A DNA stretch of 64,000 nucleotides from Branchinecta lynchi (GCA_023053575.1 JAKZAP010000016.1:16448030-16512029); one strand, 5' to 3'. Positions 27,701-36,779 are shown, numbered from the stretch's first letter. Notes: generated from the letters alone by a model not told the origin. Numbers and translations are program-made.

Positions 27701-28726
27701 CTTACCACTAATTCGAACCTCTAGTCAACTTCAGGTCAAACTTTTTAAGATTTTCCGGTTTTGGCCAGTCTAGGGGCTAATTATTTGTCCGGGTAGAGCA
27801 TTATTGTCATATAGGGATTCGGTATGCCTTCTGACCCCTTCATCAAACATTTACTCAACTTCAAAGAAAACTTCTACTTTTAACAAATTTTTCGGCTTTG
27901 GCCGGATTACCCGAACTAATTGTCCGGCGAGAAAATAAGTTTCAGATATCTTTTTCTGAATGTCCCTTCAGCCCTGGGTCGACTATCTCATCGGCTTTTT
28001 AAAATATTTTGTGTCGTCATCCATTTGGAACCCCTCCCCCACCACTAAATATGGGGCTACAGGGCTCCTCTACGAACTTCTTTGACCCCACGAATCTTCA
28101 TACCAAGTTTGAAGAAAATATCTCAAGCCCTTCGAGAGTTGTAGCGCTGACAGACGGACAGACGGGCAGACAGACCGACGGAAAACTCTTACTCGAAAAT
28201 ACGCATCCCTCCAGTTCCATTTTGGATCCCAAAAACTCTCTACTGCATCCAATCTTAGATTCCCCGCACACCACTGCCTCTCCCTTAGTCTTCAGTCAAT
28301 TTTAATGGGGGGGGGGGCACACACATGCGTATTACAAACAATTTCGTAGTCGATATTCCAGCATTTTCTCTTTTCAGAAGGTTATAAAATAAATAAAGAG
28401 TACAATAAATTATACGGTGCAATACGTCCCAGAGATCTTTACTTTTATGAACCGGTGTTATCATTGATCTGTCTATCCTGGCAGGTTTTCAATCAAGCAA
28501 AACCATTGGAAAAGCTCAATATCGGCCTGAAAAGCACATCCTTAGGATCAGAGCCATCCCCAGCAGGTGGCTGTTAGTTATACGTCGTGTGAGGTCCATC
28601 GAAAATTCAATTTTTAGCTGATAAATTGAGATATGAAAAGTAAAGTGCTGTACCTTCAAGTTTCACATCCGTTAGAAGCCTCGCTAATAACACTACCCGA
28701 AATATGATTTTAAAGTATGTTGGCAT
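6592..28726 (-). CDS. CLIP-domain trypsin-like serine protease, copy A (whole gene, 8 exons, first tentative)
   Basis: Spliced gene on the minus strand: exons 28726-28654 (tentative), 24019-23757, 17461-17284, 17082-16950, 14873-14713, 12087-11986, 7502-7345, 6756-6592. All borders are AG/GT and all phases match, giving 1,233 nt (410 aa plus stop), a usual length for CLIP proteases. Order of parts: possible signal peptide, acidic pro-region, CLIP domain with six Cys (adjacent pair last), linker, activation site SDR/VVGG, then an S1 domain with TAAHC (His), NDIAVV (Asp) and GDSGGP (Ser). Asp six residues before the catalytic Ser predicts cleavage after Lys/Arg. Known of the family: secreted zymogens of extracellular cascades (melanisation, clotting, Toll activation). 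Which cascade cannot be told. The introns are 201 bp to 6.3 kb and full of mobile DNA. A tandem paralogue lies upstream on the same strand (53.5-64 kb). Confidence 0.85.
7345..7502 (-). CDS. CLIP protease copy A, exon 7
   Basis: 158 nt, acceptor TTTCAG, donor AAC/GTAAGT. It encodes LQATLSIFKTEECR and LCAGDVTGKRDSCN. The Asp of DSC is the primary specificity residue (trypsin-like). The next residue after Cys is Asn where copy B and most relatives have Gln. About 37 of 52 residues match copy B. Confidence 0.9.
8585..9890. mobile_element. foldback element with arms of subrepeats and 9-bp target duplication
   Basis: 1,306-bp near-perfect palindrome in intron 6 of copy A. Both ends begin GGCACTGTCTAGGGAACCGG, and the outer 240 bp of the arms differ at only a few positions, with more divergence toward a centre near 9240. 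It is flanked by TTTTTTCGG on both sides (8576-8584 and 9891-9899). Each arm is a series of degenerate units that start with CTCACGGAA, pass an AGCT core and end TTCCGGTAG. No transposase is seen. Long inverted arms of short subrepeats with 9-bp duplications are the hallmark of Foldback/Mutator-like elements (known from Drosophila FB). The matching intron of copy B lacks it. Confidence 0.85.
9921..10500 (-). pseudogene. non-LTR retrotransposon reverse transcriptase fragment
   Basis: In broken minus-strand frames one can read, in the expected order, remnants of the PQGT/LG block near 10470, VSFADRLKYVVDLSLLE (degenerate FADD box), VVMDDMVVNIDKS, EDIKLLGIHITHDLKW and RSLKLLARFG with TFVRQVWQ. 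These are the palm and thumb blocks of jockey/CR1-like LINEs. Several stops and shifts make it dead. It lies directly behind the foldback element in the block of intron 6 that copy B lacks. Confidence 0.65.
11986..12087 (-). CDS. CLIP protease copy A, exon 6
   Basis: 102 nt, acceptor TTTTTCAG, donor TTAG/GTATGT. It encodes RVRPACLPG, then AYVAGWGYTEN, the conserved CLP and GWG blocks of S1 proteases. It is one codon shorter than the same exon of copy B (63703-63807). Confidence 0.9.
12535..12560. repeat. poly(A) run
   Basis: A homopolymer of about 25 or more A, possibly an old retroposon tail. Sequence after it (12600-12690) matches a piece of the dispersed repeat at 560-1200 (TTTCATCGTGC, GAAAGTACC). 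Confidence 0.5.
12980..14035 (+). pseudogene. LINE 3' end with zinc-finger-like tail, split by an insertion
   Basis: The plus frame 13074-13487 encodes the C-terminal part of a non-LTR retrotransposon: a Trp-rich region, then YSCPMCGDPEESVDHFISYC, the C-C-H-C zf-RVT knuckle. After an inserted block (about 13470-13735) the frame resumes with EEWLNGLMGG, LAVFVQVGLRHR, the usual last residues. The 3' UTR ends GGGCTTTCCATGTATAATACATACATAC, a LINE-type tail. It sits in intron 5 of copy A. Confidence 0.65.
13470..13735 (-). mobile_element. small retroposon-like insertion inside the LINE fragment
   Basis: It starts with a T-run (poly-A tail of a minus-strand insertion) and ends in a polypurine stretch. 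The interior has TACTAC and ATTACTA repeats. The LINE reading frame is recognisable on both sides, which bounds the insertion. Confidence 0.45.
14713..14873 (-). CDS. CLIP protease copy A, exon 5: catalytic Asp
   Basis: 161 nt, acceptor TTTCCAG. It encodes YLLRVAEHD, then HANDIAVVKLKQ with the catalytic Asp. The donor is chosen at AGCA/GTAAGC (phase 1), not the nearer GTACTC, because only that joins in frame to exon 6 and gives the usual FS-N-RVRPACLP run of the family. Confidence 0.9.
14931..15778. mobile_element. second foldback element, 9-bp target duplication
   Basis: 848-bp palindrome in intron 4 of copy A. The ends are GGGATCGACTAAAAGCAGG and its complement, and the arms are roughly 90% alike over more than 200 bp. 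The flanks are GGCTTATTA (14922-14930) and GCCTTATTA (15779-15787), eight of nine bases equal. The arms are made of repeated short phrases (AAAACYAGGAAA, CTGGCAAGCCTTTCCTC, GACCCCTCAC). No coding capacity. Same architecture as 8585-9890 but unrelated sequence. Confidence 0.8.
15838..16165. repeat. diverged copy of the 340-bp repeat at 21061-21740
   Basis: TTTTAGGATTGATGGACAG, the TATAGCCAT block, AAGAACAAACTTGG and AAGATCTTTATAAGATTAAC occur in the same order as in the tandem unit at 21.1-21.7 kb, with many differences. Confidence 0.65.
16950..17082 (-). CDS. CLIP protease copy A, exon 4: catalytic His
   Basis: 133 nt, acceptor TTTACAG, donor GA/GTAAGAG. It encodes SSPWITLV, then VCGGTL and VVTAAHCF, the His-containing motif of S1 proteases with the Cys pair around it. 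The intron to exon 3 is only 201 bp, the shortest in the gene. Confidence 0.9.
17284..17461 (-). CDS. CLIP protease copy A, exon 3: end of CLIP, linker, activation site
   Basis: 178 nt. It opens with FCC, which completes the CLIP domain, then a Thr/Pro/Lys-rich linker, a Cys pair (SCDTS, GCGEV) that should tether the light chain to the protease domain, and SDR/VVGG. Cleavage after Arg would create the new Val N-terminus of the active enzyme. Donor AAAA/GTAAGC, phase 1. Confidence 0.87.
17671..20250. mobile_element. hairpin-ended 2.6-kb unit with internal tandem segments
   Basis: A 25-bp sequence at 17671-17695 (GTTGCGAGAGCAACACTTTGG...) is repeated exactly, inverted, at 20226-20250; its outer half is itself a small hairpin. 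Inside, the block beginning CATCCGTCACGATGTCTACG occurs three times (about 18711, 19478, 20022), and a shorter GGTGTACC/ATGAGGGGTTTG unit recurs between 18600 and 19720. A T-run is at 17705-17726. No transposase recognised. It lies in intron 2 of copy A. The segment 17740-17925 has an inverted partner at 50944-51125. Confidence 0.55.
20251..21060. other. no recognised gene
   Basis: Intron 2 sequence. It opens with several GTTGC/GCAAC hairpins, then AT-rich sequence. Around 20890-21010 are C-runs and a GGGTCC block like the dispersed repeat at 560-1200. Confidence 0.35.
21061..21740. repeat. tandem duplication of a 340-bp unit
   Basis: Units 21061-21400 and 21401-21740 are nearly identical; both give the same 62-residue minus-strand frame. 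A third partial, more diverged unit is at about 21838-21975. The near-identity points to a recent duplication. Confidence 0.9.
22046..22346. mobile_element. short inverted-repeat element rich in TACTAC
   Basis: The ends CCTGATGAAAAATTTAT and its near complement (CAAATTTTTCATCGGG) bound 301 bp full of TACTAC, GCTACTA and TACATGC phrases. No coding capacity, MITE-like. No clear target duplication. Confidence 0.5.
22347..23756. other. intron 2 sequence without recognised features
   Basis: AT-rich. A CTAAATACTAAATA simple repeat lies at about 22785-22860. Short open frames only. Confidence 0.4.
23757..24019 (-). CDS. CLIP protease copy A, exon 2: pro-region and CLIP domain
   Basis: 263 nt, acceptor TTTAG, donor TAC/GTAAGA. 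About 38 residues of acidic, Pro-rich pro-region lead into the CLIP domain: SAC, nine residues, C in VGTC, LRLLD, C, 22 residues, C in HSIC, then GNFANTQY. The last two cysteines are on the next exon. The Cys spacing is the CLIP pattern. These disulphide-knotted domains bind partners or regulate activation of the protease. Confidence 0.85.
24324..25690 (+). mobile_element. GGGATCCC-edged composite element, copy 1
   Basis: It starts GGGATCCCAAAACGTAAGTGG, followed by a block with GATAACTCT-like and AATGAGATATTTTGATGAA, then tandem units of about 137 bp (GAAGACATGCTGAACACGATGG, CGGACAAGTAGTTCGCCCGG, AAGTTGATTAGATG). It ends with GGCGAAGACAAGACC and a second GGGATCCC at 25660. Related copies are at 27306-28230 (minus), 31036-33545, 46209-47296 (minus) and 54975-55945. 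Open frames inside are satellite artefacts. Confidence 0.75.
25793..26090 (+). repeat. dispersed repeat (GGCACTT... GTCGGTC family)
   Basis: It begins ATGGCACTTACTCTACTGCC, then AGCGATCGCAATTTCTGTCC, TTTTGCTAGTTTGGGTACTTC and ACTTCCCCGGTCCGA. Same order as at 43318-43620. Confidence 0.7.
26090..26285. repeat. GAAAAATCGAC minisatellite with short inverted ends
   Basis: Five to six copies of GAAAAATCGAYNGTTTTN. The flanking GAATTTACCGA and TCGGTAAATTTTA form a short inverted pair. Confidence 0.5.
26286..27305. other. intron 1 of copy A, LINE-like tail, no gene recognised
   Basis: At 26660-26707 the sequence ATGTATATGGCCTCTGGC, then TTTAAATACAG and (ATT)n resembles the 3' tails at 34119 and 41776, so it is probably a LINE or SINE 3' end on the plus strand. 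A poly-A run lies at about 26873-26892. Confidence 0.45.
27306..28230 (-). mobile_element. GGGATCCC-edged composite element, diverged minus copy
   Basis: Reverse-complement order of copy 1: GGATCCCAAAAATG, GTCTTCGCCAGACTCCTTGAAC, several diverged 137-bp units (AACTTCAAAG, TTTCGGCTTTGGCCGGATT), then TCTCAAGCCCTTCGAGAG, GACAGACGGACAGACGG and GGATCCCAAAA. Confidence 0.65.
28654..28726 (-). CDS. CLIP protease copy A, exon 1 (signal peptide, tentative)
   Basis: ATG at 28726 with a purine at -3 opens 24 codons (start MPTYFKIIF) with a hydrophobic stretch FRVVLLARLL broken by arginines, so a mediocre signal peptide. It ends in a GAAG/GTACAG donor in phase 1, exactly the phase needed by the next exon, which starts with two bases. 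The reading frame stays open further upstream. The choice rests on phase and the secretion signal expected of the family; another first exon is possible. Confidence 0.35.
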
Positions 28727-29990
28727 TCCGCTTTCGCGCTGTAGACTATAACTGAAACTTTTTAAAGTGGTGACTAACAGAATAGTCATAAGAAGGCTGG
28801 AAGTGTAAGAACAGGTTTCACTCGACCCAACGTTTTCGTTTTCGATAGTCCATGGTCGTGAAAAAACAACAAGAGCTGGGAGCTCATATGGGAATTGCAA
28901 GGCTGGGTCGGAGGATGAAAGTAGGAATCCGTCCATTCGCGGGTTTCTTGTGATCGTTCGTAAGCAAAAGTCTTGAGATAGGAATGATAATGGTCCTTGG
29001 GAATTATGGGAATGTATCATATTTGACAGTGCAAAACCGATTCGCAGTCAGCTTGGTCTGAAGGAATATATATCCTCAAAGTCCGAGAATGTGTCATTTG
29101 GTAACACCTTTGGCTGTGATGATGCGCACTTCAAGGGCGCTAATCATCAGTAGGGGAGAGGGGGGCAGGTTCGTTACTTTTTTGCTTTTTTGCACACCAA
29201 GGTTTTGTTTTAAGGTCTGTTGATCCCTTTTTTTAGAATCATGTCTTAACTTGATTGTTACTTTGTAGAATCTTGTTACTTGTAACCTTTTCTTTGCAAA
29301 TCTTTATTTCCCGGGAGCAGGTTCGGACTTGGCTGGGCAGATCCGGACATCACTATTCTTTAACTCAGGAAGGACTTTCAAGGAACTTTTATACAAATTT
29401 GTTCATTTGCTTTCTTTGCCTCGATTCATTCTTGTTCATTTGCTTCCGTTTGACGAAACTGCACAAGTATACCGTCACTTTATCGACATCTGTTATTATA
29501 ATTCGGATATGCTATTACCCCTGGGTCTGAATATGACTTGTTTTCTTCCAAATCGGTCTTAAAGGCTGTATAAGCCTTTTTTCCTTCCTTTTTCCAATTT
29601 TATCTTCTTTCATTAATTTTTTTTTTCATTCAGCTTTGCTGTCTGAGCCTGCCTCAAGTGATTTTTTCTGGACCTGCCCCTGGTGCTGTTTTCACAGAAA
29701 TAAATTTGTAACTCTCATACTTTTGTATCAATCACGGAATTCTTATTCGACACGGTAGAGCCAATTCTTAAACTACCTAAATAAAAATAACCGACGATAT
29801 AAGTGGGTTCGGAACTACCAAAATGAGGTACCAACTCCACGACATAGAACTCCATTTCGCGCAAAAAAGTGACACTAGCATCGTTTTGCTACGATACATG
29901 AGTGTAACTGTGGGAATTTTTTACAGAAGAAGCTTTTAAGTGTACCAGTTCTGAAAAACAATTTCACGTAATTTAAATTTCAACAGCGAG
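28727..29990. other. 5' flank of copy A, no gene recognised
   Basis: If exon 1 is right this holds the 5' UTR and promoter. I see no clear TATA or initiator that I would defend. The open frame 28607-29020 (minus) includes the tentative exon 1. Confidence 0.3.
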
Positions 29991-30930
29991 GTTTGCAGAG
30001 CCGATGTCCGGACCTGCCCCCCTCTCCCCTAAACAAAACAAAAATGTATATTTGCTCAAAAGTGGCAAAAATAATCATGTTTTGTCAAGATTTGTTGGTG
30101 TCCGATGCCCCGCTCGAAATTTATTCATGCCTCGAGATCCGTGATTTCCCCTCTCCCCCCCCCAAATGGTCGGAATGGGGAAATGACTTTCTTAAGTCAA
30201 TCTGGTCTGGTCCCTGATAAGTCTGCCAAGTTTCATCGTCCAAGTAGGTCTGAAAATACCTTAACCCGTATATTATTCAAATAAATTGATACGTCAGCTA
30301 CGATGCTTCATCAGCGATATTTTGGCCCTTCTTGGCAAGGGTCCTTGTCAGGGTGTCAATCTTCAGGGTTAACGTCGGTGAAGGACGTAACTGTTGTACA
30401 TATTCATTGAATATATGTTTATGAGTCGGCTTGGGCTCAAGGAATACTTAACCCGTGATACCCGGAAATTCGGGACCCAGCCCCCCACCCCCCGCAGTGC
30501 CCAGATCCAATCCGGTTGTGGCAACAATTTTTGTGACAAGCTTCGTCCCGATTCTTTGACTCAAAGCGTGTCACGATGTTTCCGGTACCCCCTCCAGCTC
30601 CCCCCCCCACAGTTGTCAGATACCCTCCGGACGCAAAATGGGACATGTAAGGCATGTGTTCTTATCAAGTTTCATTTAGATGCGATCACCCTATCGAAAG
30701 TTATCCATGGCTCAATATTCCGGATTTCCCCTCCTTCCACTCCCCCCAAGATGATCGAATCGGGGAAGTGATTAATTCCAAGTCAGTTTGGTCAGGTCTC
30801 TGGTAAGCCTGCCAAGTTTCATCATCCTAGCAAATCTGGAAGTACCCTTAAGCGCGATCACCGGGCCTACCGACCGACAGACCGACGAAAAGTGATCGGT
30901 ATATGACACTTGTCCGGAAGGCAAGTGCCA
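29990..30930 (-). repeat. dispersed repeat, multi-unit copy
   Basis: CTGGTCCCTGATAAGTCTGCC and TTTCATCGTCC near 30205-30245, the same phrase again at 30790-30835, and CGACCGACAGACCGACG near 30870. It ends GGCAAGTGCCATAA. A second family member (CAGCTACGATGCTTC...) is inserted at 30294-30352. Confidence 0.6.
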
Positions 30931-31035
30931 TAACTTGAAACCAAATACAAAGCAGTACATCCAAAAAATTTCATGAACATTATTATACAAATTATGGGTG
31001 ACAATTTATAGGCCCGAGTTATCCGTTCTAGGCCC

Positions 31036-31680
31036 GTCTGTCCGTCTGTCTGTCGGTTTGTCTGTATGTGAGCCCGATAACTCTCGAAGGGATGGAGATA
31101 TTTTGACAAAACTTGGTGGGATGACCCTTTGGGACAAGAAAAAAGTCGAGTTCGTAGATCGGCACTGTAGCCCTAAATTTACGGGTGGGGGTTCAAATTA
31201 AGGGACAAACAAAATATTCTTAAACAGCTAGTAAGATAATCGATTAAGGAGTAAGAAGACATTCTGAACACGGATATGAAAACCAGTTTCTCGCCGGACA
31301 AATAGTTCGCCCGGAATCCGGCCAAAACCGGAAAGCTTGTTAAAAGTAAAAGTTTTATTTGAAGTTGATCCGAGTTAGGGGTAAGAAGACATGTTGAAAA
31401 GTATTTTCTACCTGGACAAGTAGTTCGCCTGGAATCCGGCCTAAACCGGGAATTTTTAAAATTTAAAGTTTTATATGTGGTTGATTATATATCCGATTTA
31501 GGGGTAAGAAGAGATGCTGAATCCGTGTATGACAATCGTGTTTTATCCGGACATTTAGTTTACCCGGAATCCGGCTGGAACCGAAAAATCTCTTTTCAGT
31601 TAAATTTTTATTAAAAGTTGATTCGGTGTTCAAAATCAGGGAAAGAAGACACGCTGAGTTCGTTTCTTAACTTTCTTTTT
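31036..31680 (+). mobile_element. GGGATCCC-type composite element, 5'-truncated
   Basis: It starts in the GTCCGTCTGTCTGTCGG block, then GATAACTCTCGAAGGGATGG and three to four 137-bp-type units with CGGAATCCGGCC. It runs directly into the next copy at 31681. Confidence 0.6.
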
Positions 31681-33545
31681 GGGATCCCAAAACGTAAGTG
31701 GAGGGATACCTATGATTGGGATCCCAAAACGTAAGTGGAGGGATACCTATGACATCGCAAAAGTTGTCCGTCTGTCCGTCCGTCCGTCCGTCTGTAAGCA
31801 CGATAACTCTCGAAGGGAATGAGATATTTTGATGAAACTTGGTGTGAGGGTTCGTTGGGTCGTCGGACCAGTCAAGTTCGTAGATGGGCTTTGTAGCTCT
31901 ACATTTAGGGGTGGGGGAGGGGATTCAAATTAAGGGACAAACAAAATATTTTTAAACAGCTAATGTGATAGTCGATTATGGGGTAAGAAGACATAATGAA
32001 CACGATGGTGAAAACCATTTTGTCATCGGACAAGTAGTTCGCCCGGAATCCGGCCAAAACCGGAAAGTTTGTTGAAAGTAAAAGTTTTATTTGAAGTTGA
32101 TTAGATGTTCGATTTAGAGGTAGGAAGACATGCTGAAGACGATGGTGAAAATTATTTTCTCGACGGACAAGTATTTCGCCCGGAATCCGGCCCAAACCGG
32201 AAAGTTTGTTGAAAGTAAAAGTTTTATTTGAAATTGATTAGATGTTTGATTTAGGGGTAGGAAGACATGCTGAAGACGATGGTGAAAATTATTTTCTCGA
32301 CGGACATGTATTTCGCCCGGAATCCGGCCCAAACCGGAAAGTTTGTTGAAAGTAAAAGTTTTATTTGAAATTGATTAGATGTTTGATTTAGGGGTAGGAA
32401 GACATGCTGAAGACGATGGTGAAAACTATTTTCTCGATGGACAAGTATTTCGCCCGGAATCCGGCCAAACCGGAAAGTTTGTTGAAAGTAAAAGTTTTAT
32501 TTGAAGTTGATTAAATGTTCGATTTAGAGGTAGGGAGACATGCTGAAGACGATGGTGAAAACTATTTTCTCGACGGACAAGTATTTCGACCGGAATCCGG
32601 CCCAAACCGGAAAGTTTGTTGAAAGTAAAAGTTTTATTTGAAATTGATTAGATATTTGATTTAGGGGTAGGAAGACATGCTGAAGACGATGGTGAAAACT
32701 ATTTTCTCGACGGACATGTAGTTCGCCCTGAATCCGGCGAAAACCGGAAAGTTCGTTAAAATCTGAAGTTGATTAGATGTTTGATTTATGGGTAAAATGA
32801 CATGCCGAACACGATGGTGAAAATCATTTTCTCGCTGAACAAATAGTTCGCCCGGAATCCGGCCAAAACCGGAAAATTTGTTAAAAGCAAAAGTTCGATT
32901 AGACGACAGATTAAGGGGTAAGAAGAGAGGCTGAGTCGGTTTATGACAATGGTTTTTTACCCGGACATATAATTATTCCGGAATCCTAAAGTCAAACTTT
33001 TATTCAAAGTGGATTAGATGTTCTTTATAGGGATAAGGAGATACGCTGGTTTTGTTTCTGTATTTTTTTTTTGCAGGACTAGTAGTTCGCTCTGAAATCG
33101 GCAGGAAGTCTCGGTCAGTATCGTCAAAATAGATATGGCTTATAGGTTTTCTCTGATGATTATCCTGTCCAAGACTGGATCTGGCGAAGACAAGACTTGA
33201 TTGTCTGAATCAAATATTAGATTTTTGGGATCCCATCGACACCTTTGGTCTTGTTACTCCAGAAATGTGGTTCCGGAGTTCGTCCGAAACCGAGAAATTT
33301 GCAGAACTATATAAGTCTTATAAGTCAGGAAGTTTTCGTCAAAACAGATATGACTTATTCTGTTTCACACATTCTGAATCCATATCTGAACTTGGTTTTC
33401 TCAGATGGTTCGCTATTTGGCCTTAATCTGTTTCTGAATTCGAACAGTAAAAATGTTCAGGAGCCTGGCGAAGACTGGATTTAGCAAGACAAGACCCAAT
33501 TGTCTGGATCACATATTGAATTTTGGGATCCCAACGAAACCTTTG
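31681..33545 (+). mobile_element. GGGATCCC-edged composite element with the clearest 137-bp array
   Basis: The first 37 bp (GGGATCCCAAAACGTAAGTGG...) are doubled at 31681 and 31718. A marker phrase of the unit occurs at 32127, 32264, 32401, 32537 and 32674, a period of 136-137 bp, with units nearly identical. Right-end phrases with GGGATCCC occur at 33227 and again at 33525, so two right ends are stacked. Minus-strand frames (for example 32114-32332) are repeat products. Confidence 0.75.
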
Positions 33546-34118
33546 GTCTTGTTTATTTAGACAGGGCTGTGTCACTTTGGGGCGAGTTGGAGGGAAGGGG
33601 TTTGCAGAAGTCTTGGGGTATGTGTTTGGGTAATTGCCCGGCTGGTAGAAGGATCATTTCGAACCTGTTTAGGCCACTGTTGAGAATCTAGATTGGGGGG
33701 GGGGGGGATGAGGACAGTTTAGGTTAACCAAAGTCATTAGTGCTAGACACTGCAGGGGAGTTTCGGATATCACGGCAATTTTCTGGCATGCTTTAGTGCT
33801 GAACCAAAGATGGGATCAGGACGAAACATTATTCGGTAGAAACGTCAGACAGAGGTTTGTAACTGCAAGATGCGTCATTGATGTGGCTTTTGCATATGAT
33901 CAGAATATGAAACTTGGCAAGTTCGAAGTGCACGTAAACCGATTCAGTAGAACTCCTCACACTCTAATCTGTATGCTTGAGGAGGAAGGGAAGAGAACCT
34001 TGGGCACTGTTCTAGAAATAGAATGTTCTGACTCAAATTTAATCTAGATCCGGCTGTGGTTTTCTGAAAAAGCACTGAGTTTTGCCTGGGCTCTTTTTCA
34101 CTACCTATTCTGATGCTA
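33546..34118. other. no recognised gene
   Basis: It holds a G-run near 33697-33709 and an open frame 33796-34047 (83 codons) with no family resemblance I can name. Possibly retroelement debris. Confidence 0.3.
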
Positions 34119-34330
34119 TAATAATAATAAGTGTATTTAAAAGCCCAGGGACCGTATACATAAGACAACAATAATACACATTACAAAAGAAGACAACAAC
34201 AATATTGATCTACGGCTATGAAGCCTCCCTATTAAGCTTAATCGCTCTTACCTTCAGCGCTCCGTCGATAAATTCGCACACCTTTTTATAACCCTTTCCG
34301 AAGTGCTATTCAGGATATCCGGAAGAAGCA
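34119..34330 (-). mobile_element. LINE/SINE 3' end, minus strand
   Basis: On the minus strand it ends GGTCCCTGGGCTTTTAAATACAC followed by (TTA)n. It is about 90% like 41776-41960. The plus phrase AGCGCTCCGTCGATAAATTC is shared. Short, 5'-truncated copies. Confidence 0.6.
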
Positions 34331-34833
34331 AAACACTCCTCTTAAAGCGTATTCAGCGTACGCTAGAAAGCTAGGGCAAAATTTAATATACGATCTTCTC
34401 TGAAACTGGCCAAAGCGAGGAGTTACCAACTCCCAAAATTGGGGTACAGGTGTACCCTACAAATGAGTGTGCCCGACTGTGCCCGAAGTTTTCCCGACTT
34501 CGCCAGACGTGTGCCCGACACTGCAAGACTGGCTGCCACTCATCGTTTAAGATCTAAGTTTTGTCAAAACGACGAATCGGCAAATCTTGAAAAAGGCTCA
34601 TGGACACAAAGTAGATTAACTGTGTAAGCACAGTAGAGTAATGCAGAAACATATTAAAAACAGTAGGCTACACAACATATACAACCCTTGCAAATACTTG
34701 TAACGTCATTTCTCAGCCGGAAGTTATTCAATGTTGTGGAAGCTTGGTTGTATCTTATCAATCCAAACGAAGGGAAGCAAACGACTTTACAGGTGTACGA
34801 CGAATAACCCTGACGTATGTTCAAATTGTGCAT

Positions 34834-34937
34834 AAAACGGACAGATCAGCTACGATGCTTAAGCAGCGATACTTCGAGGACCGTTGCTAAGAAGGGCCCA
34901 AAATATCGCTGCCTAAGCATCGTAGCTGATCCGTTTT
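34834..34937. repeat. hairpin, CAGCTACGATGCTT family
   Basis: The left arm AAAACGG..GATCAGCTACGATGC and the right arm GCATCGTAGCTGATCCG.. pair over about 30 bp around a 30-bp loop. One arm plus loop also occurs alone at 30294-30352. Confidence 0.65.
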
Positions 34938-35931
34938 GCTACTGGGACGACAGAAAGATTGTGTGAAGGTCAAAAGCTTAACGCTAACATCAGAAAAACG
35001 CAGAAAGTGCCGACCAATGACAGAAAGAGAGCGCGAAGCTTTTCTTTCGCAGTTCAAGCTGCACCATCTACAGAAAACCTCAAGAAAAAAAAAGGTCATT
35101 GAAGATTTCCTGGCTTACAACAATGATGTTTTCGCGAAAGATTAGTTCGACCTTGGTGAATGTGACCTTGAACCATTCACTATCGAAATTGGCAACAATC
35201 GTCCAAGCCGTATGAGACCATACATAATTCATGCACACCTGGAGACATCTGCAGAAGCTGAAATCGACAAGATACTGAAGTGCTGAGTAAGGCGAAGAAT
35301 GAAGTTCACCATGTCTGAGCCCATTGCTAATAGTATTGAAAAAAGATGGATCAAAGAGGCAGTCATTGACCTACGGAAGGTAAATAGTCTTACCAGGAAA
35401 GTCTCTTATCCACTGCCACACATAGACCAGCTGCTGGATAGAGTTCATGGATGCAGTGTATACAGCAGCATGGACGCCATCTCTGGATACTGGCAATGTA
35501 CTATCGATGAAGACTCGAGACCGATCACAGCCTTTGCAAGGCCAGGCACACCGGTTTACGATTTCAAAAAGATGCCTTTTGGTCTGTCAAACGCACCGGC
35601 ACATTATCATCTTTTTCGGCTAGGTATCTCAGTCTACCTAGATGACATCCTGGCTGCCAACAAGACAGACGAAAAACATTTCGCTGTATTGTCAAAGGTT
35701 TTCGAGGCACTTAGACGGGCTAATCTGAAGCTCAAGGGTAAAAAGTGTTTCTTTTTCAAGGAAGACCTCACTTACTTGGGACACCAAATATCAAGGAGAA
35801 GGAGAAGACCGAACCCAAGCATGATAACTGCTATCGAAGAGTTAACATACCCAAAGAACATACGTGAGCTTCGTTCACCACTTGGATTGTTTTCCTATTT
35901 CCGCAAATTCATCAGAAACTTTTCAGAATAG
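34936..35931 (+). pseudogene. Gypsy-type reverse transcriptase, broken
   Basis: The first frame (34936-35145) ends DVFAKD-stop, the usual start of Gypsy RT. The main frame 35299-35931 carries VIDLRKVN, YPLPHIDQLLD, SMDAISGYWQ, FGLSNAPA, the catalytic box VYLDD and LTYLGHQIS. Between NAPA and the YLDD box some residues are missing compared with the family. Frame shifts and stops lie between 35142 and 35299. Confidence 0.8.
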
Positions 35932-36450
35932 CAGAATACCTTACCCGCCTGACCAAGAAAGGTACACATTTTGATTTTGGGCTGGAACAGCGTGAGGCTT
36001 TCGAAGAGTTGAGGCCGAACCTTCTTCAGGAGCCAATTTGAAGACTTTCTGATTTCAGTCCTGGAGCTAACCTTATTATCCTGAAAGCAGACGCTTCAGA
36101 CTTCGCTACTTGTGGATTACATGCTCAAGGTCAGGATGGGCAAGAAAGGATCCCTCGTTTCTCGTCCAGAACCTTGAATATTGCAGAACAAAAACAATCA
36201 GCAACCGAGGAGGAAGCGATCGCTGTTGTTTACCGTATTCAGACATTTAGACCTTATCTAATTGGCAAGAAGTTCACCGTCTTCCACGACCATAGATATT
36301 TCACTTGACTTATGAATAAGAATGACTCTACGGGTAAATGGGCACGTTTTCAAATGGAGCTCCGAGGGTATGATTTCAACATTTAATACATAACCGGTCC
36401 TAAAATTGTAGTTCCAGATACACTGTCAAGGTTGCCTACAGTAAGTGTCA
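35932..36450 (+). pseudogene. Gypsy-type RNase H, broken
   Basis: One reading phase with in-frame stops shows QREAFEELR, LKADASDFA, RFSSRTLN, EEEAIAVVY and GKKFTVFHDH, then DTLSRLP. These are the tether and RNase H blocks of Gypsy pol. Confidence 0.75.
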
Positions 36451-36779
36451 ATTTGACGAGTATCAGTGACTTACCAGTTACGTCAACAGCTCATACGCGA
36501 GATCTGCAGTCTAAAGATGTTTTCTGCAAAGTCATTTGCGATCGTTTGAGTAGTGGAAAATGAATGCCGCAGGAAACTGAAAGACTTGTACCGCGAGAAA
36601 TTCAGAATTTCGTTATTGACCAAGATTCCCAACTTATTTGTTACCTCTCCATACCAACAAACAAGTGCCGTCGCTTGGATATCAAGGTGGTGTCGGTTTT
36701 ACCGACGAGCTTAATAAGGGAAACGCTATAATTTGTCCATGACTCTCTGCTGGCACGACATTTAGCCTGCTATTTCAGA

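Noticed and set aside
28607..29020. 137-codon minus frame as a complete protein
   Set aside because: No resemblance to known proteins. Only its last ATG fits, as the tentative signal-peptide exon of the protease.
31905..32332. Repeated minus-strand open frames as a protein family
   Set aside because: They are the same frame of the 137-bp satellite read repeatedly; the unit length is not a multiple of three and no domain is seen.
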